Positions 19,285 through 28,356 are shown, counted from the stretch's first letter. The stretch is 64,000 nucleotides of DNA from SAR324 cluster bacterium (GCA_015231825.1 JADGAV010000015.1:35641-99640); one strand, 5' to 3'. Numbers and translations are program-made. The notes: generated from the sequence alone by a model not told the origin.

Positions 19285-19421
19285 AGTTTTTTCTTGGTTT
19301 CAAGGTTTTCTAAAGCATGCTCATAGACTTTCAGTTTTCGCCTCACAATGACGACATAGAGAATCATCGTGAAGAGCCATATTCCATAGGTGCTCAAAAC
19401 ATATTCCAAATTCAACGGCAT
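19281..19421 (-). CDS. ccmD: haem exporter small subunit CcmD
   Basis: 46-aa protein with one membrane helix (about residues 12-28, GIWLFTMILYVVIV) followed by a basic, then Lys-rich tail, as in CcmD, which helps release CcmE from the CcmABC complex. It lies in the canonical place between ccmC (gap 5 nt) and ccmE (ATGA overlap). The open frame extends much further upstream inside ccmC in another frame, but the extra residues look non-coding, so the ATG at 19421 is chosen. Identification rests on size, topology and position. Confidence 0.85.
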   Translation of the reverse strand: MPLNLEYVLSTYGIWLFTMILYVVIVRRKLKVYEHALENLETKKKL

Positions 19422-19426
19422 CGAGG

Positions 19427-20152
19427 TTACGCTCCTTCCTTTTTGACTATCGTTTCCTGCAGGACATGATATCGTTCTTCCATTTGAATTCTTAAAAACA
19501 GCAGGTATCCATAAAACAGCAGCATTGCCAACATGGTAACCAGTAAAGGCAGCAGAAGATCCATCGGCATTGCCGGTTTTGCTTCTCCGGCTTCGTTGAC
19601 TTTTAATAGCGTTGTCGGTTGGTGCAGCGTGCGCCACCATTCTACAGATTTATGAATTATTGGAATATCTAAAAAACCGATGATTCCCAACACAGAGGCT
19701 AAACGGGCCTCTCTTTCCCGATCTGTGGCAAATGCCCGGAGAAGAAAATATCCGGCAAAGATCAGAAAAAGCAGGAGCGTGGTGGTCAAACGCGCATCCC
19801 AGACCCAATACGTTCCCCAGGTCGGCTTTCCCCAGATCGCCCCTGTCACCAGGACCAAACCGCAAAAAATCAGTCCGACTTCCGCAGAAGATTTTGCAAC
19901 CTGGTCAAACATCATATCTCGTTTCCACAAGTATGCAATACTGAATGCAAACACAACAAAAAAAGCGAGGTAGGTCACAATCACAGTTGGGACGTGGAGA
20001 TACATGATTTTTTGAGAAAAGCCCATCTCGGTTTCAATTGGGGTTCCCATAAAAATCCAGATCCCGCATCCGAGCAGGGATATGATAGAAATGGGTTCTA
20101 GTATTTTTGTCCAACGCATCATCAGCGGCGTTTCTTTTTTGTTTTCACGCAT
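19427..20152 (-). CDS. ccmC: haem exporter permease CcmC
   Basis: 241-aa six-TM protein that presents haem to CcmE on the periplasmic side. The tryptophan-rich WWD-like segment [13 protein letters not shown] is intact, and conserved histidines occur in the flanking loops (MYLHVPT and LHQPTT). It overlaps the end of gatB by 8 nt and precedes ccmD and ccmE, so it belongs to the long minus-strand operon. Attaching ccmC directly behind gatB is unusual. The start could be a few codons downstream (paired Met at residues 11-12). Confidence 0.94.
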   Translation of the reverse strand: MRENKKETPLMMRWTKILEPISIISLLGCGIWIFMGTPIETEMGFSQKIMYLHVPTVIVTYLAFFVVFAFSIAYLWKRDMMFDQVAKSSAEVGLIFCGLVLVTGAIWGKPTWGTYWVWDARLTTTLLLFLIFAGYFLLRAFATDREREARLASVLGIIGFLDIPIIHKSVEWWRTLHQPTTLLKVNEAGEAKPAMPMDLLLPLLVTMLAMLLFYGYLLFLRIQMEERYHVLQETIVKKEGA

Positions 20153-21578
20153 CTAACTTTTCTTTCAATAATTGATTTACAATTTGAGGATTTGCCTGGC
20201 CTTTCGATGCCTTCATGACCTGGCCAACGAAAAAGCCGAAGACTTTGCTTTTGCCTTCGCGATATTGTTGAACCTGATCAGGATTTTTGGCAATTATTTC
20301 CTCCGCTATCTTGTCTAATGCTCCGGGATCGGATACTTGTCTGAGCCCTTTTGCCTCAACAATTTGCCGGGGCGCTTCTCCGCTCCTGAGCATTTCTTCA
20401 AAAACCGTTTTGGCAATTTTTCCGCTGATTGAACCGTCTGCAATCATGCCGATCAATTGGCTCAACTGCAGAGGAGGAACGCCAATTTCCCGAATACTTT
20501 TCTTTGTTTCATTGACAACCCGTCCCAGTTCCACCGCGACCCAATTGAAAGCCAGTTTGGGATCGGATTCAGCAGTGAGCACCTCTTCGTAATAATCCGC
20601 GACGGCTCGATCGGAGACCAGTCTTCCCGCATCTTCGTGCCGCAGCCCATAGTCGACCACAAATCGCTGCTGTTTGGCATCCGGCAATTCGGGCAGCTGC
20701 GCCTGGATGGAATCCACCCATTGCTGAGAAAGATGGGCCACAGGGAGGTCCGGATCAGGAAAATATCGATAGTCATGGGCTTCTTCTTTACTGCGCATGC
20801 TGTAGGTCACTTTTTTGTCTGCATTCCACAGACGCGTTTCCTGAGTGATTTCGCGGCCATCGAGCACTTCTTCGGTTTGCCTTTCTATTTCATAGGCAAT
20901 GGCCTGTTGAACAAATCGAAAGGAATTGATGTTTTTTGTCTCGGTACGGGTGCCGAATTTTTCTTCACCTGACAACCGGATGGAGACGTTGGCATCGCAG
21001 CGAAGATTGCCTTTCTCCATATCGCCATCGGAAATTTCCAGATAAGTGACGAGAGAATGGATTTTCTCCATGTATGCTTTTGCTTCTTCCGCAGACCTGA
21101 AATCAGGTTCGCTGACAATTTCCAGCAAGGGCACACCCGCGCGGTTCAAATCTACATAACTGGAATCTCCTCCTTCCTCATCGTGAATGAGTTTTCCGGC
21201 ATCTTCTTCCATATGAATTCGAGTGATGCCAATGCGTTTGGTTTTGCCGCCGACTTCGATATCCAGCCAGCCATTTTCACAGATTGGTCGATCAAATTGC
21301 GAAATTTGATAGGCTTTCGGCAAATCAGGATAAAAATAATTTTTACGGGAAAATTGCGAATCCAGGCGAATGGTACAATGCGTGGCAAGTCCCAGACGGA
21401 CTGCGAATTCAAGCACTTTCTTGTTCAATACCGGCAGAACCCCCGGCAGGCCCAAACAGACGGGGCAGGTGTTGGAATTGGGAAGAGCACCATATTGAGT
21501 GGAGCAACGGCAAAAAATTTTTGATGCGGTTGCCAGTTGGGTGTGAATTTCCAAACCAATCACCGGTTCAAATTTCAT
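20145..21578 (-). CDS. gatB: Asp/Glu-tRNA amidotransferase subunit B
   Basis: 477-aa kinase/tRNA-binding subunit of GatCAB, which converts Glu-tRNA(Gln) or Asp-tRNA(Asn) into the amidated forms. Seen: N-terminal [10 protein letters not shown], zinc-type cysteines (FCRCS then CPVC), the signature [12 protein letters not shown], and a GatB/YqeY C-terminal helical tail. Length is normal. It lies in a membrane/cytochrome operon, 24 nt after the five-haem cytochrome gene and overlapping ccmC. Its partner gatA is about 21 kb away and gatC is not found here. The intact asnS suggests the complex is needed mainly for Gln-tRNA, but that is inference. Confidence 0.96.
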   Translation of the reverse strand: MKFEPVIGLEIHTQLATASKIFCRCSTQYGALPNSNTCPVCLGLPGVLPVLNKKVLEFAVRLGLATHCTIRLDSQFSRKNYFYPDLPKAYQISQFDRPICENGWLDIEVGGKTKRIGITRIHMEEDAGKLIHDEEGGDSSYVDLNRAGVPLLEIVSEPDFRSAEEAKAYMEKIHSLVTYLEISDGDMEKGNLRCDANVSIRLSGEEKFGTRTETKNINSFRFVQQAIAYEIERQTEEVLDGREITQETRLWNADKKVTYSMRSKEEAHDYRYFPDPDLPVAHLSQQWVDSIQAQLPELPDAKQQRFVVDYGLRHEDAGRLVSDRAVADYYEEVLTAESDPKLAFNWVAVELGRVVNETKKSIREIGVPPLQLSQLIGMIADGSISGKIAKTVFEEMLRSGEAPRQIVEAKGLRQVSDPGALDKIAEEIIAKNPDQVQQYREGKSKVFGFFVGQVMKASKGQANPQIVNQLLKEKLDA

Positions 21579-21602
21579 AGCGATCCTTCATTGAAAAATT
21601 CA

Positions 21603-22892
21603 TCAGTTCACTTGCCAAACTTTTGAAAACAAGGAGTACTGTCGGTCTAATGTATCCTGTAATGCCTTCTTTAGCAACTCAAGCCCTTTGTGATTGGGAT
21701 CATTTTTTAGAGAAGTCCGAAAAAAACCTTCGTAAAAATGATCCGGTTCCACCCAAATCCAGAGCTTGAACTGGTGAGCGTCGGAAGGCACCGTTCTGTT
21801 AAATTCAAGAGTCACTGCCTGCCCGGGAGCAAGACGTGTATCAAAGTCCTCCGTCCAGGGATTTTGATCCATGTTCAAGCGACGCTGGATGATTTTTTCT
21901 TCATAAAATTGCGGAATGACTTCTCCCTGCCTGTTTAAAAATGCTGCTTTCAAAAACACCGCAGGAGTTGTATAGGTCGGAAACATGTGCCCGGTTCCGG
22001 TGTTTTCAAGGGTCAGGGATGCATCAAAAGACGATCCTTTTTCGGGTGTTTTGCTGCTGACTTTTTGTGAAATCGTCACACCGGAAGCGGTCATTTCTTT
22101 GTCATGGATGCCTTTCCAAAAATGTCGACGATCCGGCATATGGCAGCTTTGGCAAGTCTGACCTTGTTCGTATGCAGGACTTTCCAGCCATTCGTTGTAA
22201 GTGTTTTCAACGGTTTTTCCTCCAATTTTCAAAGTACTCGCATGATGCTGATGACAGCTCTGACAAAATTCGGATGCCTCAAAAAATGGAGTGCGTACCG
22301 GTTCTCCATGCAATGCCTGCGAGAGTGCTTCTTTCCCTGGTTTTAAAGGCGGTCCATGCCGCTGGTGCTGCCGAAGATGGCAGGCAGCGCATGTGATGCC
22401 TTCTTCAAAGAGAACTTTGTTGAAATTCCCATTGTTGTTCCATTCCTTGTCGACACCGAGAGTTTGTTCCCATTGTTCAGTCATGGGGGCATGACAAATA
22501 TTGCACTCTGATTTTTCCCGTCCGTTGAATACAAGATATTGTCCGATTACTCCGGGTCCGATGCTCCTGCTGTGAAGAGAGGACGACCATTCCTCATATT
22601 TTTCGATATGGCACTTTCTGCAGTCCTGGGCACTGATCTCCTGAGCCAGCAGCTGATGTTCCCTGATCGGTTTTCCTTGCAGGGGAATCGGAGTTTGCCA
22701 GTGCCTGATCGCCCATTGACGAGCCTCTTTGTTCACCTTTTCGCTGAGGGAGTCTTTCGTGATGGTGATGTATCCGATCATTCCGATTCCCCCCAGAAGC
22801 ACAAACAAAGGAGCGACGACGTAGATCCATCCGGAGTCTTTGTACGATTTTTTTTTGGGTCTGCCTTTTCGAATCGGCTTCGGTTTCGCCAT
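21603..22892 (-). CDS. membrane-anchored five-haem cytochrome c (c554-like)
   Basis: 429-aa exported multihaem protein. A basic N-terminus and one membrane helix (about 22-44) anchor it in the inner membrane facing the periplasm. Five CxxCH haem sites occur: CRKCH (91), CNICH (130), CAACH (168), CQSCH (210) and CQSCH (247). The last ~170 residues contain no haem motif and look like a beta-rich domain. Multihaem c554-type proteins shuttle electrons in nitrogen or sulfur redox chains; the substrate is unknown. AGGA precedes the ATG. It lies between a DsbA-like gene and gatB-ccmCDE, so its assembly factors are encoded in the same operon. Confidence 0.9.
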   Translation of the reverse strand: MAKPKPIRKGRPKKKSYKDSGWIYVVAPLFVLLGGIGMIGYITITKDSLSEKVNKEARQWAIRHWQTPIPLQGKPIREHQLLAQEISAQDCRKCHIEKYEEWSSSLHSRSIGPGVIGQYLVFNGREKSECNICHAPMTEQWEQTLGVDKEWNNNGNFNKVLFEEGITCAACHLRQHQRHGPPLKPGKEALSQALHGEPVRTPFFEASEFCQSCHQHHASTLKIGGKTVENTYNEWLESPAYEQGQTCQSCHMPDRRHFWKGIHDKEMTASGVTISQKVSSKTPEKGSSFDASLTLENTGTGHMFPTYTTPAVFLKAAFLNRQGEVIPQFYEEKIIQRRLNMDQNPWTEDFDTRLAPGQAVTLEFNRTVPSDAHQFKLWIWVEPDHFYEGFFRTSLKNDPNHKGLELLKKALQDTLDRQYSLFSKVWQVN

Positions 22893-22936
22893 TTTTTTCC
22901 TAGATTCCGATTGCCGTCATCGATTCTCCCTTCAAC

Positions 22937-23539
22937 TCAGCGAACTTTTAAGAATGCGTCTTCATAATCTTCGATTTTCAATGCTCCCGCCAGGGCCTGT
23001 TCATCATTCACGACCACCATGGGGACATTGTGAATCCCCGCCGCTTCCGCCTGCTGATGTTCTTCCCGTACCAAATCCTGCCATTGGGGTTGATTCATTT
23101 GATTTTCAAACGCCTTCCGGTCCATCCCGGATCTTTCTGCCAGCTGCACGAGGGTGACCGAGCTGGAAATATCCAGATGCTCCTGGAAATATCCTTTCAT
23201 CACGCTGTACTGAAAATCTGAAAATTGCCGTTCTCCAAAACTCGCCGCCACTTTCGATGCTGCCAATGCAGGCAAACTCCAGTTGGGAACTTCCCGGTCC
23301 AGAGGCCAGGGTTTCAATTCTCCAGCAAGCGCTTCATCGATGATTGCTGACCAGGATTGACTGGCAAGATGGAAAGCTTCGCGGGCTTGTTCTTTTTGCT
23401 CAGGCAGCAGCATATAGCTTTTCCATTCCATCCGGACTTTCCATTTTTGTTCGATTTGTTTCAAACGAAGCAGGGTATTGAAACACCAAAGTGAGAGAAA
23501 GTCATAATAGATGGTTAATCGAATGGGAACCTTGCTCAT
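22937..23539 (-). CDS. DsbA/FrnE-like thioredoxin-fold protein lacking the first active-site Cys
   Basis: 200-aa protein of the DsbA/2-hydroxychromene-2-carboxylate isomerase superfamily. The N-terminal YYDFLSLWC segment aligns with the usual DFICPWC active site, but the first Cys is Ser (SLWC), leaving only one thiol. The inserted helical domain and the cis-Pro loop (GIHNVPM) are present. No signal peptide is seen, so it is likely cytoplasmic. A dithiol oxidase role is unlikely; an isomerase- or glutathione-transferase-like role is possible. Its ATG overlaps the sulfotransferase stop by four bases, so the two are probably co-translated. Confidence 0.82.
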   Translation of the reverse strand: MSKVPIRLTIYYDFLSLWCFNTLLRLKQIEQKWKVRMEWKSYMLLPEQKEQAREAFHLASQSWSAIIDEALAGELKPWPLDREVPNWSLPALAASKVAASFGERQFSDFQYSVMKGYFQEHLDISSSVTLVQLAERSGMDRKAFENQMNQPQWQDLVREEHQQAEAAGIHNVPMVVVNDEQALAGALKIEDYEDAFLKVR

Positions 23540-24339
23540 GAGAGATAATGGTACCGAGTCAAAGTGGGTCTGATTCGGTTTTCGACTTCCTGGACCAACC
23601 GGGGATCATTTTCTTTATACTGGGCTACTTTTTTTACATTGATTTGTTCCTTGATATAGGAGTCACATCGTTTTGTGATACTTAGCTTGAGGAAATCGCA
23701 GAGCTCTTCAACAATTTCGTAAGGGCGCGTACAAATATCCTCGAACAGCACATCCAGCACCTGGTCTCCGGAAACAGATCCTCGAAAATTATCAAAATTA
23801 TCAACTTGAAAAGCCCAGGAAACGGCAGCCTGCAGATGATGGGGCAGGCCCAGCGCATTTTGAGATTCTAGTATTTTTTTTCCCAGTTTTCGTTTGGGAT
23901 CATCGGTGAGGTGCTGTTTAAAAGCAATATCGCGTCCGTCACGGACCAAATGAATGTAGCGTGCCTTTGGAAATGTTTCAGCAATGTAGGACGGGATCAG
24001 ATAAGTTTCCGGAAATTTCCATCCCCAGAGGGTTTGAGGATGGTTCAAACGGCCGTAATATCCCGAAACAGCTTTTTGAAATCGTTGAAGATCACTGGGT
24101 CTGAGCATTTCGGTTCCGATGTTATTGGTCGTAATTTTTTTAATTTCCTGCGTGAATTTTTGATCGTCGGCATCTCCGGTTGCCAGGCTGGCGCTGGTAC
24201 CCAGGTTCACGCCCAGCTCCGTGCAGATCCAGGAAAGCACCCTCGTTCCGGAGTGGCCCCGCCCCATCAGGACAACGGGATTCTGTTCGCTGAGACGTTT
24301 TTGGTCTTCAAGTAATTTTTCAGGATTGCTGAACAACAT
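23536..24339 (-). CDS. sulfotransferase family protein
   Basis: 267-aa P-loop enzyme likely transferring sulfate from PAPS to an unknown acceptor. The 5'-phosphosulfate loop is GRGHSGTRVL (about residues 26-35) and the 3'-phosphate motif is in YIHLVRDGRDIAF. The ATG at 24339 is preceded by AAGGAG at good spacing; a TTG further upstream at 24453 lacks one. It is the first gene of the minus-strand operon that continues with the DsbA-like protein, the cytochrome, gatB and ccmCDE. No PAPS-synthesis genes are nearby. Confidence 0.83.
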   Translation of the reverse strand: MLFSNPEKLLEDQKRLSEQNPVVLMGRGHSGTRVLSWICTELGVNLGTSASLATGDADDQKFTQEIKKITTNNIGTEMLRPSDLQRFQKAVSGYYGRLNHPQTLWGWKFPETYLIPSYIAETFPKARYIHLVRDGRDIAFKQHLTDDPKRKLGKKILESQNALGLPHHLQAAVSWAFQVDNFDNFRGSVSGDQVLDVLFEDICTRPYEIVEELCDFLKLSITKRCDSYIKEQINVKKVAQYKENDPRLVQEVENRIRPTLTRYHYLS

Positions 24340-24637
24340 CGTGAGGGTCTCCTTTTCTTTCCATGCACCTGCAGAAAAAATAGCCTTTCCCCGTTTAACC
24401 TTCAAGCTGAAAAAGGCTGGCGCTGCAGCAGCTTCATCGAAACTGTGATTCAAGTTTTTTCAAGTTCAGCCGATAAGCGGACTATGGAAGAAAATCGTTT
24501 TATTTGAGGAACTTCCATGAATCATTACCGATTCGATTTCACTCTTGCTTTGCGAATGGTTCTATGCCAAAAATTTATTGATGAAAACCGTCCCTGGGCA
24601 AGATTCGAATGAAACACTGATCAATTAAGAGGAAACT

Positions 24638-25453
24638 ATGGGCCAGGTTACCTATTTGAACATTTATATTTATGGCGTATTGGGATTTATCGGCGCCACT
24701 CTTTTTGGCTGCTTTTATTTTTATAATGGGATGGAAGCCACCAGCTTTTTGGTTTCAACCTATTCCGGGCAGACGACCAACTATTTTGACAGCAATCAGT
24801 ATGACCTTTATTTTCAGGGATTCGTCTATTGCTTCACCTTCGCAGTTGCAGGGTTTTTGCTGTTGACCGTGATGGCGATTCCGAACAGGGAAATACTGGA
24901 ACGGCAGCGTGGTGCAGCCGCTCCTGGAATGGCCAGTCCGCAGGGAATGACAGCTCCTCAGCCGATGGCACCCCCTCAAGCCGCTCCGCAGCCAATGGCA
25001 CCGCCCCAGCAAATGGCGCCTCAACAAGCACAGGCACCTCCTCCACAGGCACAAAAAGCACCTGAAAAGGCGCCGGCACAAGTCGAGGTCCCATCTGTAA
25101 ACGACCTTGAAGACGACGAATTTGAATTGGAAACTGAAGATCGTGCAGAGGACACCGGTGATTCGGATGTGATCTTTGGAACCGGTAGGGTCACGGAAGA
25201 ATCTATTGTGGATTTTATCCATAAGAATCCGGACAGTGCCATCAAATTCCTCTATCGAAAGACCCTGGATGGCAAAGCGCTTCCACCCACCGAAGATGAA
25301 ATTTATGCCGTTTGGCAGAAACGGGGCCTGTCGAGAGCTCGGGTCCGCGATTACATCCTTCAGATCATGGATTGGACAGAATTGCCGGCAGACAAAACCC
25401 TGATGGATATTTGGTCAGAATTACGTGATCAGATATTTGAACTCACCCATTGA
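24638..25453 (+). CDS. uncharacterised two-TM protein with Pro/Gln/Ala/Met linker and acidic stretch
   Basis: 271 aa, family not recognised. Two membrane helices lie at about 10-30 and 62-84, then a low-complexity linker (about 90-140) built from repeats such as PQPMAPPQ, an acidic stretch (about 148-175), and a compact C-terminal domain (about 180-271) with TEESIVDFIHKNPD and LSRARVRDYIL. This anchor-linker-domain layout recalls cell-envelope or division proteins (ZipA/TolA style), but no homology is claimed. AGAGGAAACT precedes the ATG. A strong hairpin follows the stop, so it is a single-gene unit. Confidence 0.75.
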   Translation: MGQVTYLNIYIYGVLGFIGATLFGCFYFYNGMEATSFLVSTYSGQTTNYFDSNQYDLYFQGFVYCFTFAVAGFLLLTVMAIPNREILERQRGAAAPGMASPQGMTAPQPMAPPQAAPQPMAPPQQMAPQQAQAPPPQAQKAPEKAPAQVEVPSVNDLEDDEFELETEDRAEDTGDSDVIFGTGRVTEESIVDFIHKNPDSAIKFLYRKTLDGKALPPTEDEIYAVWQKRGLSRARVRDYILQIMDWTELPADKTLMDIWSELRDQIFELTH

Positions 25454-25463
25454 TCCTTCAAAA

Positions 25464-25492
25464 AGAGAGTATTCTTGGCAGAATACTCTCTT
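25464..25492 (+). terminator. hairpin terminator
   Basis: Perfect 12-bp stem, AGAGAGTATTCT (25464-25475) and AGAATACTCTCT (25480-25491), with a TGGC loop, eleven bases after the preceding stop. A-rich on its left and only TT on its right, so the T run is weak. Confidence 0.7.
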
Positions 25493-25609
25493 GAACTCCT
25501 TCAGGGATGGGCTTGCTTCTTTTCCTCAAAAGCAAGTATAAAACTGACTTCCTCGTTCTTATTTTGATATAGTTCCTGATAATCACAACCATCCCAAAGC
25601 AAATTTTTT

Positions 25610-26851
25610 ATGGCAAAACGTAAGAATAAGCCTGTCTTTACAGGTCTTGAAAAAACCAGTGTTTCCAGTTTGAGCTGCATTTTCTTTTTTAGAATGTTCG
25701 GTCTCTTTCTCGTCATTCCCATTTTCTCTCTGTTGGCCCTGGATTTGGAAGGAGCCACTCCTATGCTAATCGGATTTGCATTCGGCGGATACGCGCTCAC
25801 CCAAGCCGTACTGCAAATTCCCTTTGGTATTTGGAGTGATCACATTGGAAGAAAACCCGTGATTGCTTTCGGCTTGGTTTTATTCATCCTCGGAAGCGCG
25901 ATGGGAGCCTTTGTGGATAATATCTACTGGATGATCGTTGCGCGCCTGTTGCAGGGTGCAGGAGCGATCAGCAGCGCGGTTTTTGCTTTGATCGCCGATT
26001 TGACGCGTCCCGAGGTCCGTGCGAGAGCCAATGCCGGTTTGGGAGCCAGCATCGGACTCGCATTCGGTACCGCATTTTTAGCCGCTCCTTTTTTGGGACA
26101 CTGGATCGGATTGTCTGGCATTTTCGCCTTGATCACTGCGATGGCTTCCATCAGTTTGATTATTCTGTTTGTTTGGGTTCCTACCCCGGAAAAAACGACT
26201 CCTTCTGCGGAAACCTGGTCGATGATCAAAACGGTTCTGCACATGCCCGTTCTTCTCAAAATAGACTTTGGTGCTTTTGTCTGCACCATGGGACTCTCTG
26301 CCACTTTTTTCATCACCCCCCTCGTTTTGTTTGAACACGGATTTGAAAAATCAGATTTGTGGAAAATCTACCTGCCCATGCTGCTGCTGGGAGGAATTAC
26401 GATGGTCCTGGCGGCAATTTTTGCAGAAACTAAAAACCGTTTCAGAGAGGTGATGATTTCAGGGGCAGGAATTTTACTGCTGTCCTTCTTCCTTTCCTGG
26501 ACAGGCCGAGAATTGAACTACTTTCCTCTCTATATCGGAGCGCTGTTTTTCTTTTTTATGGGATTCAATGTCTTTGAACCGATATTTCCCAGCCTGCTGA
26601 CCCGCATGACGACTCCTGACACCAAGGGAACGGCAAGCGGCATCTACAGTTTTTCACATTACATGGGAAACTTTGCGGGTGCAGTATTGGCAGGATTGTT
26701 TTATCACAACTACCCTTCCTTTCTTTTTCTATTTTTGATCGGAACGGCGTCTCTCTTTTTCTATCTGACTCTCACTTTTCCCAATCCTGAAAAGAAAGCA
26801 GCTCCTGAAGAAGGGCAGGGGAATATCGCGGTAAATCAGAGCCTCAGTTGA
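25610..26851 (+). CDS. MFS transporter, YajR-like
   Basis: 413-aa twelve-TM inner-membrane carrier. Motif A, GIWSDHIGRKP, follows TM2, and the N-terminal half closely resembles YajR/drug-efflux type MFS proteins (ARLLQGAGAISSAVFALIADL). The extra C-terminal cytoplasmic YAM domain of YajR is absent; the tail is short and charged. The substrate is unknown, and proton-coupled export is likely. No good ribosome-binding site is visible. Its last 8 bases overlap the end of the convergent hspQ gene. Confidence 0.88.
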   Translation: MAKRKNKPVFTGLEKTSVSSLSCIFFFRMFGLFLVIPIFSLLALDLEGATPMLIGFAFGGYALTQAVLQIPFGIWSDHIGRKPVIAFGLVLFILGSAMGAFVDNIYWMIVARLLQGAGAISSAVFALIADLTRPEVRARANAGLGASIGLAFGTAFLAAPFLGHWIGLSGIFALITAMASISLIILFVWVPTPEKTTPSAETWSMIKTVLHMPVLLKIDFGAFVCTMGLSATFFITPLVLFEHGFEKSDLWKIYLPMLLLGGITMVLAAIFAETKNRFREVMISGAGILLLSFFLSWTGRELNYFPLYIGALFFFFMGFNVFEPIFPSLLTRMTTPDTKGTASGIYSFSHYMGNFAGAVLAGLFYHNYPSFLFLFLIGTASLFFYLTLTFPNPEKKAAPEEGQGNIAVNQSLS

Positions 26852-27155
26852 GCATCTGAATGTAACGTCCATTTTCGAAGCTTTGAAAAAAATGATCCAG
26901 CAGGGGATGCTGGATGGGTTGGCCGGTGGGGTCTATTTCCAGGTGCCTTTCGGCAACATAGGTGCTGTGCGAGGAACCGTCAACCAGAACATGGTACCAG
27001 GGTTTGTCTTTGGGAGGACGGGACTTCGCCACTTGATTATACCATTCTTCAGTCCCCTGAAAAGTGGCGTCCACATCAATCACTACTCCGCGGTAATCAA
27101 AACGGAGGTGATGGATCAGCTGACCGGTGGTAAATTTACAACTTAAGATTTCCAT
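26844..27155 (-). CDS. hspQ: heat shock protein HspQ
   Basis: 103-aa HspQ/YccV-like protein, known in E. coli as a specificity-enhancing factor for Lon and originally described as binding hemimethylated DNA. Recognisable landmarks are FTTGQLIHH, YRGVVIDVDATF, KPWYHVLVD and STYVAERHLE. Length fits the family. It lies between the convergent MFS gene (8-bp tail overlap) and the AraC-type regulator that reads in the same direction 12 nt upstream, so it may be expressed with that regulator. Confidence 0.92.
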   Translation of the reverse strand: MEILSCKFTTGQLIHHLRFDYRGVVIDVDATFQGTEEWYNQVAKSRPPKDKPWYHVLVDGSSHSTYVAERHLEIDPTGQPIQHPLLDHFFQSFENGRYIQMLN

Positions 27156-27167
27156 AGTTTTCTGTTG

Positions 27168-28193
27168 TCAGGATGCTGCAGAGAGAAGAGTTCTTGCTTT
27201 CCGAAATTCTCCGGGACTTTGACCTGCCCAATTTTTAAACGCACGATTGAAGGTACTCGGTTCTGAAAATCCCACCATAAAAGCGACTTCGCTGATAGAA
27301 AAGTTTTTGATTTGCAGATAGTTCATCGCCATTTTCTTTCGCATTTGTTTAAAAAGCTCCTGAAATGATGTGCCTTCCTCTTTTAATTTTCGAGTGAGAG
27401 TCCAGCGACTCATATTCAGGTGGAGTGCAACCATTTCGATGTCGACTTCTCCTTTCGATAGATGGTCAAAGATATAAGTGCAGACCTGGTCTTGCAGTTT
27501 TTTTCCGGAACTCAGCTGGTGGAGCAGTTCGTCTGCATGTTTAATGAGGATTTCATGCAGATAGGGATTGAAATCAGAGAGACGAGATTCGAGTATCTTC
27601 TTGTCAAAGATCAAGGCATTTTCCGGCTGATTGAACACAATTGGTGCCTGAAAAATTCTTTTATATTCTTCTATGTGATCGGGCTTCGCGTGCTGGAAAT
27701 GGGTTTCGATCGGGTTGACTGCATTTCCGGAAAAAACACGGATCATACTTATCGCTGAAGACAGGGAGGCTTCTGAGCTGGAAATCGAATCATACTCCGG
27801 AATTTCGATCAGATGGACCAGCTTGGCATGTTTTTCGTCTTCATCTAAAGCCAGATGAGACACTTCGCAAATCAGTTTGGAATAGCGAATGGCCTGATAA
27901 CCGGCTTCTCGCAAGGTGGGGCAGTTCATGAATACATGACCCACCACTCCGAGTCTTTCCGGTGAAAAAGACTCTCCCATTTGGAGAGCAAGCGCCGGAT
28001 TCCGGGTGAGTTCGATCCCGATTTCCATGAGTTTGTGGTGTTGCTGCAAAGGAATTCGTGCGTCAATATCTTCCAGTTGGCAGTAGTCCAATCCCGTCTT
28101 TTCTTCCAGACTGGTCACGGCAATACCCTGCCGATTCAGTTCGTCAAACCAGCTTTTGACAATACCTCCTGAAATGGTATGCTGTCGGTTCAT
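27168..28193 (-). CDS. AraC-family transcription regulator
   Basis: 341-aa regulator with an N-terminal arabinose-binding-type (PF12625-like) ligand domain (about 15-210) and a C-terminal double helix-turn-helix: MSRWTLTRKLKEEG, then ISEVAFMVGFSEPSTFNRAFKNWAG. The ATG at 28193 is preceded by GGGGGAGAG at ideal spacing; an upstream in-frame start at 28241 has none. It is divergent from the MMPL transporter gene, and a perfect 10-bp inverted repeat stands between them. It therefore most likely controls that transporter locus and possibly itself. The ligand may be a fatty acid or other hydrophobic molecule, by analogy with relatives; that is inference. Confidence 0.92.
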   Translation of the reverse strand: MNRQHTISGGIVKSWFDELNRQGIAVTSLEEKTGLDYCQLEDIDARIPLQQHHKLMEIGIELTRNPALALQMGESFSPERLGVVGHVFMNCPTLREAGYQAIRYSKLICEVSHLALDEDEKHAKLVHLIEIPEYDSISSSEASLSSAISMIRVFSGNAVNPIETHFQHAKPDHIEEYKRIFQAPIVFNQPENALIFDKKILESRLSDFNPYLHEILIKHADELLHQLSSGKKLQDQVCTYIFDHLSKGEVDIEMVALHLNMSRWTLTRKLKEEGTSFQELFKQMRKKMAMNYLQIKNFSISEVAFMVGFSEPSTFNRAFKNWAGQSPGEFRKARTLLSAAS

Positions 28194-28256
28194 CTCTTTT
28201 CTCTCCCCCAAAAGTGAGCTGATCCAGGCGTTTTGCACCAAATTGTCAATTCTTTG

Positions 28257-28283
28257 CTCCTATCAGCCATTGTCTGATAGGAG
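28257..28283. promoter_or_regulatory. perfect inverted repeat in the AraC/MMPL divergent region
   Basis: Arms CTCCTATCAG (28257-28266) and CTGATAGGAG (28274-28283) are perfectly complementary around a 7-nt loop. A plausible promoter for the MMPL gene, TTGTCT (28270-28275), 17-nt spacer, TATCAT (28293-28298), overlaps the right arm. No T run follows, so an operator is more likely than a terminator. Confidence 0.65.
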
Positions 28284-28356
28284 AGGCAATACTATCATTG
28301 TTCCAGTCATTCTTCCAAGAGTAAAAACGAAAACTGTCACATTCAAGAGGAACTCC

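Noticed and set aside
19422..19640. Long N-terminal extension in front of ccmD
   Set aside because: It runs inside ccmC in another frame with composition unlike a protein; ccmD proper starts at 19421.
28156..28356. 67-residue N-terminal extension of the first MMPL protein
   Set aside because: It crosses the inverted repeat and the divergent regulator start; a good ribosome-binding site precedes 28357.
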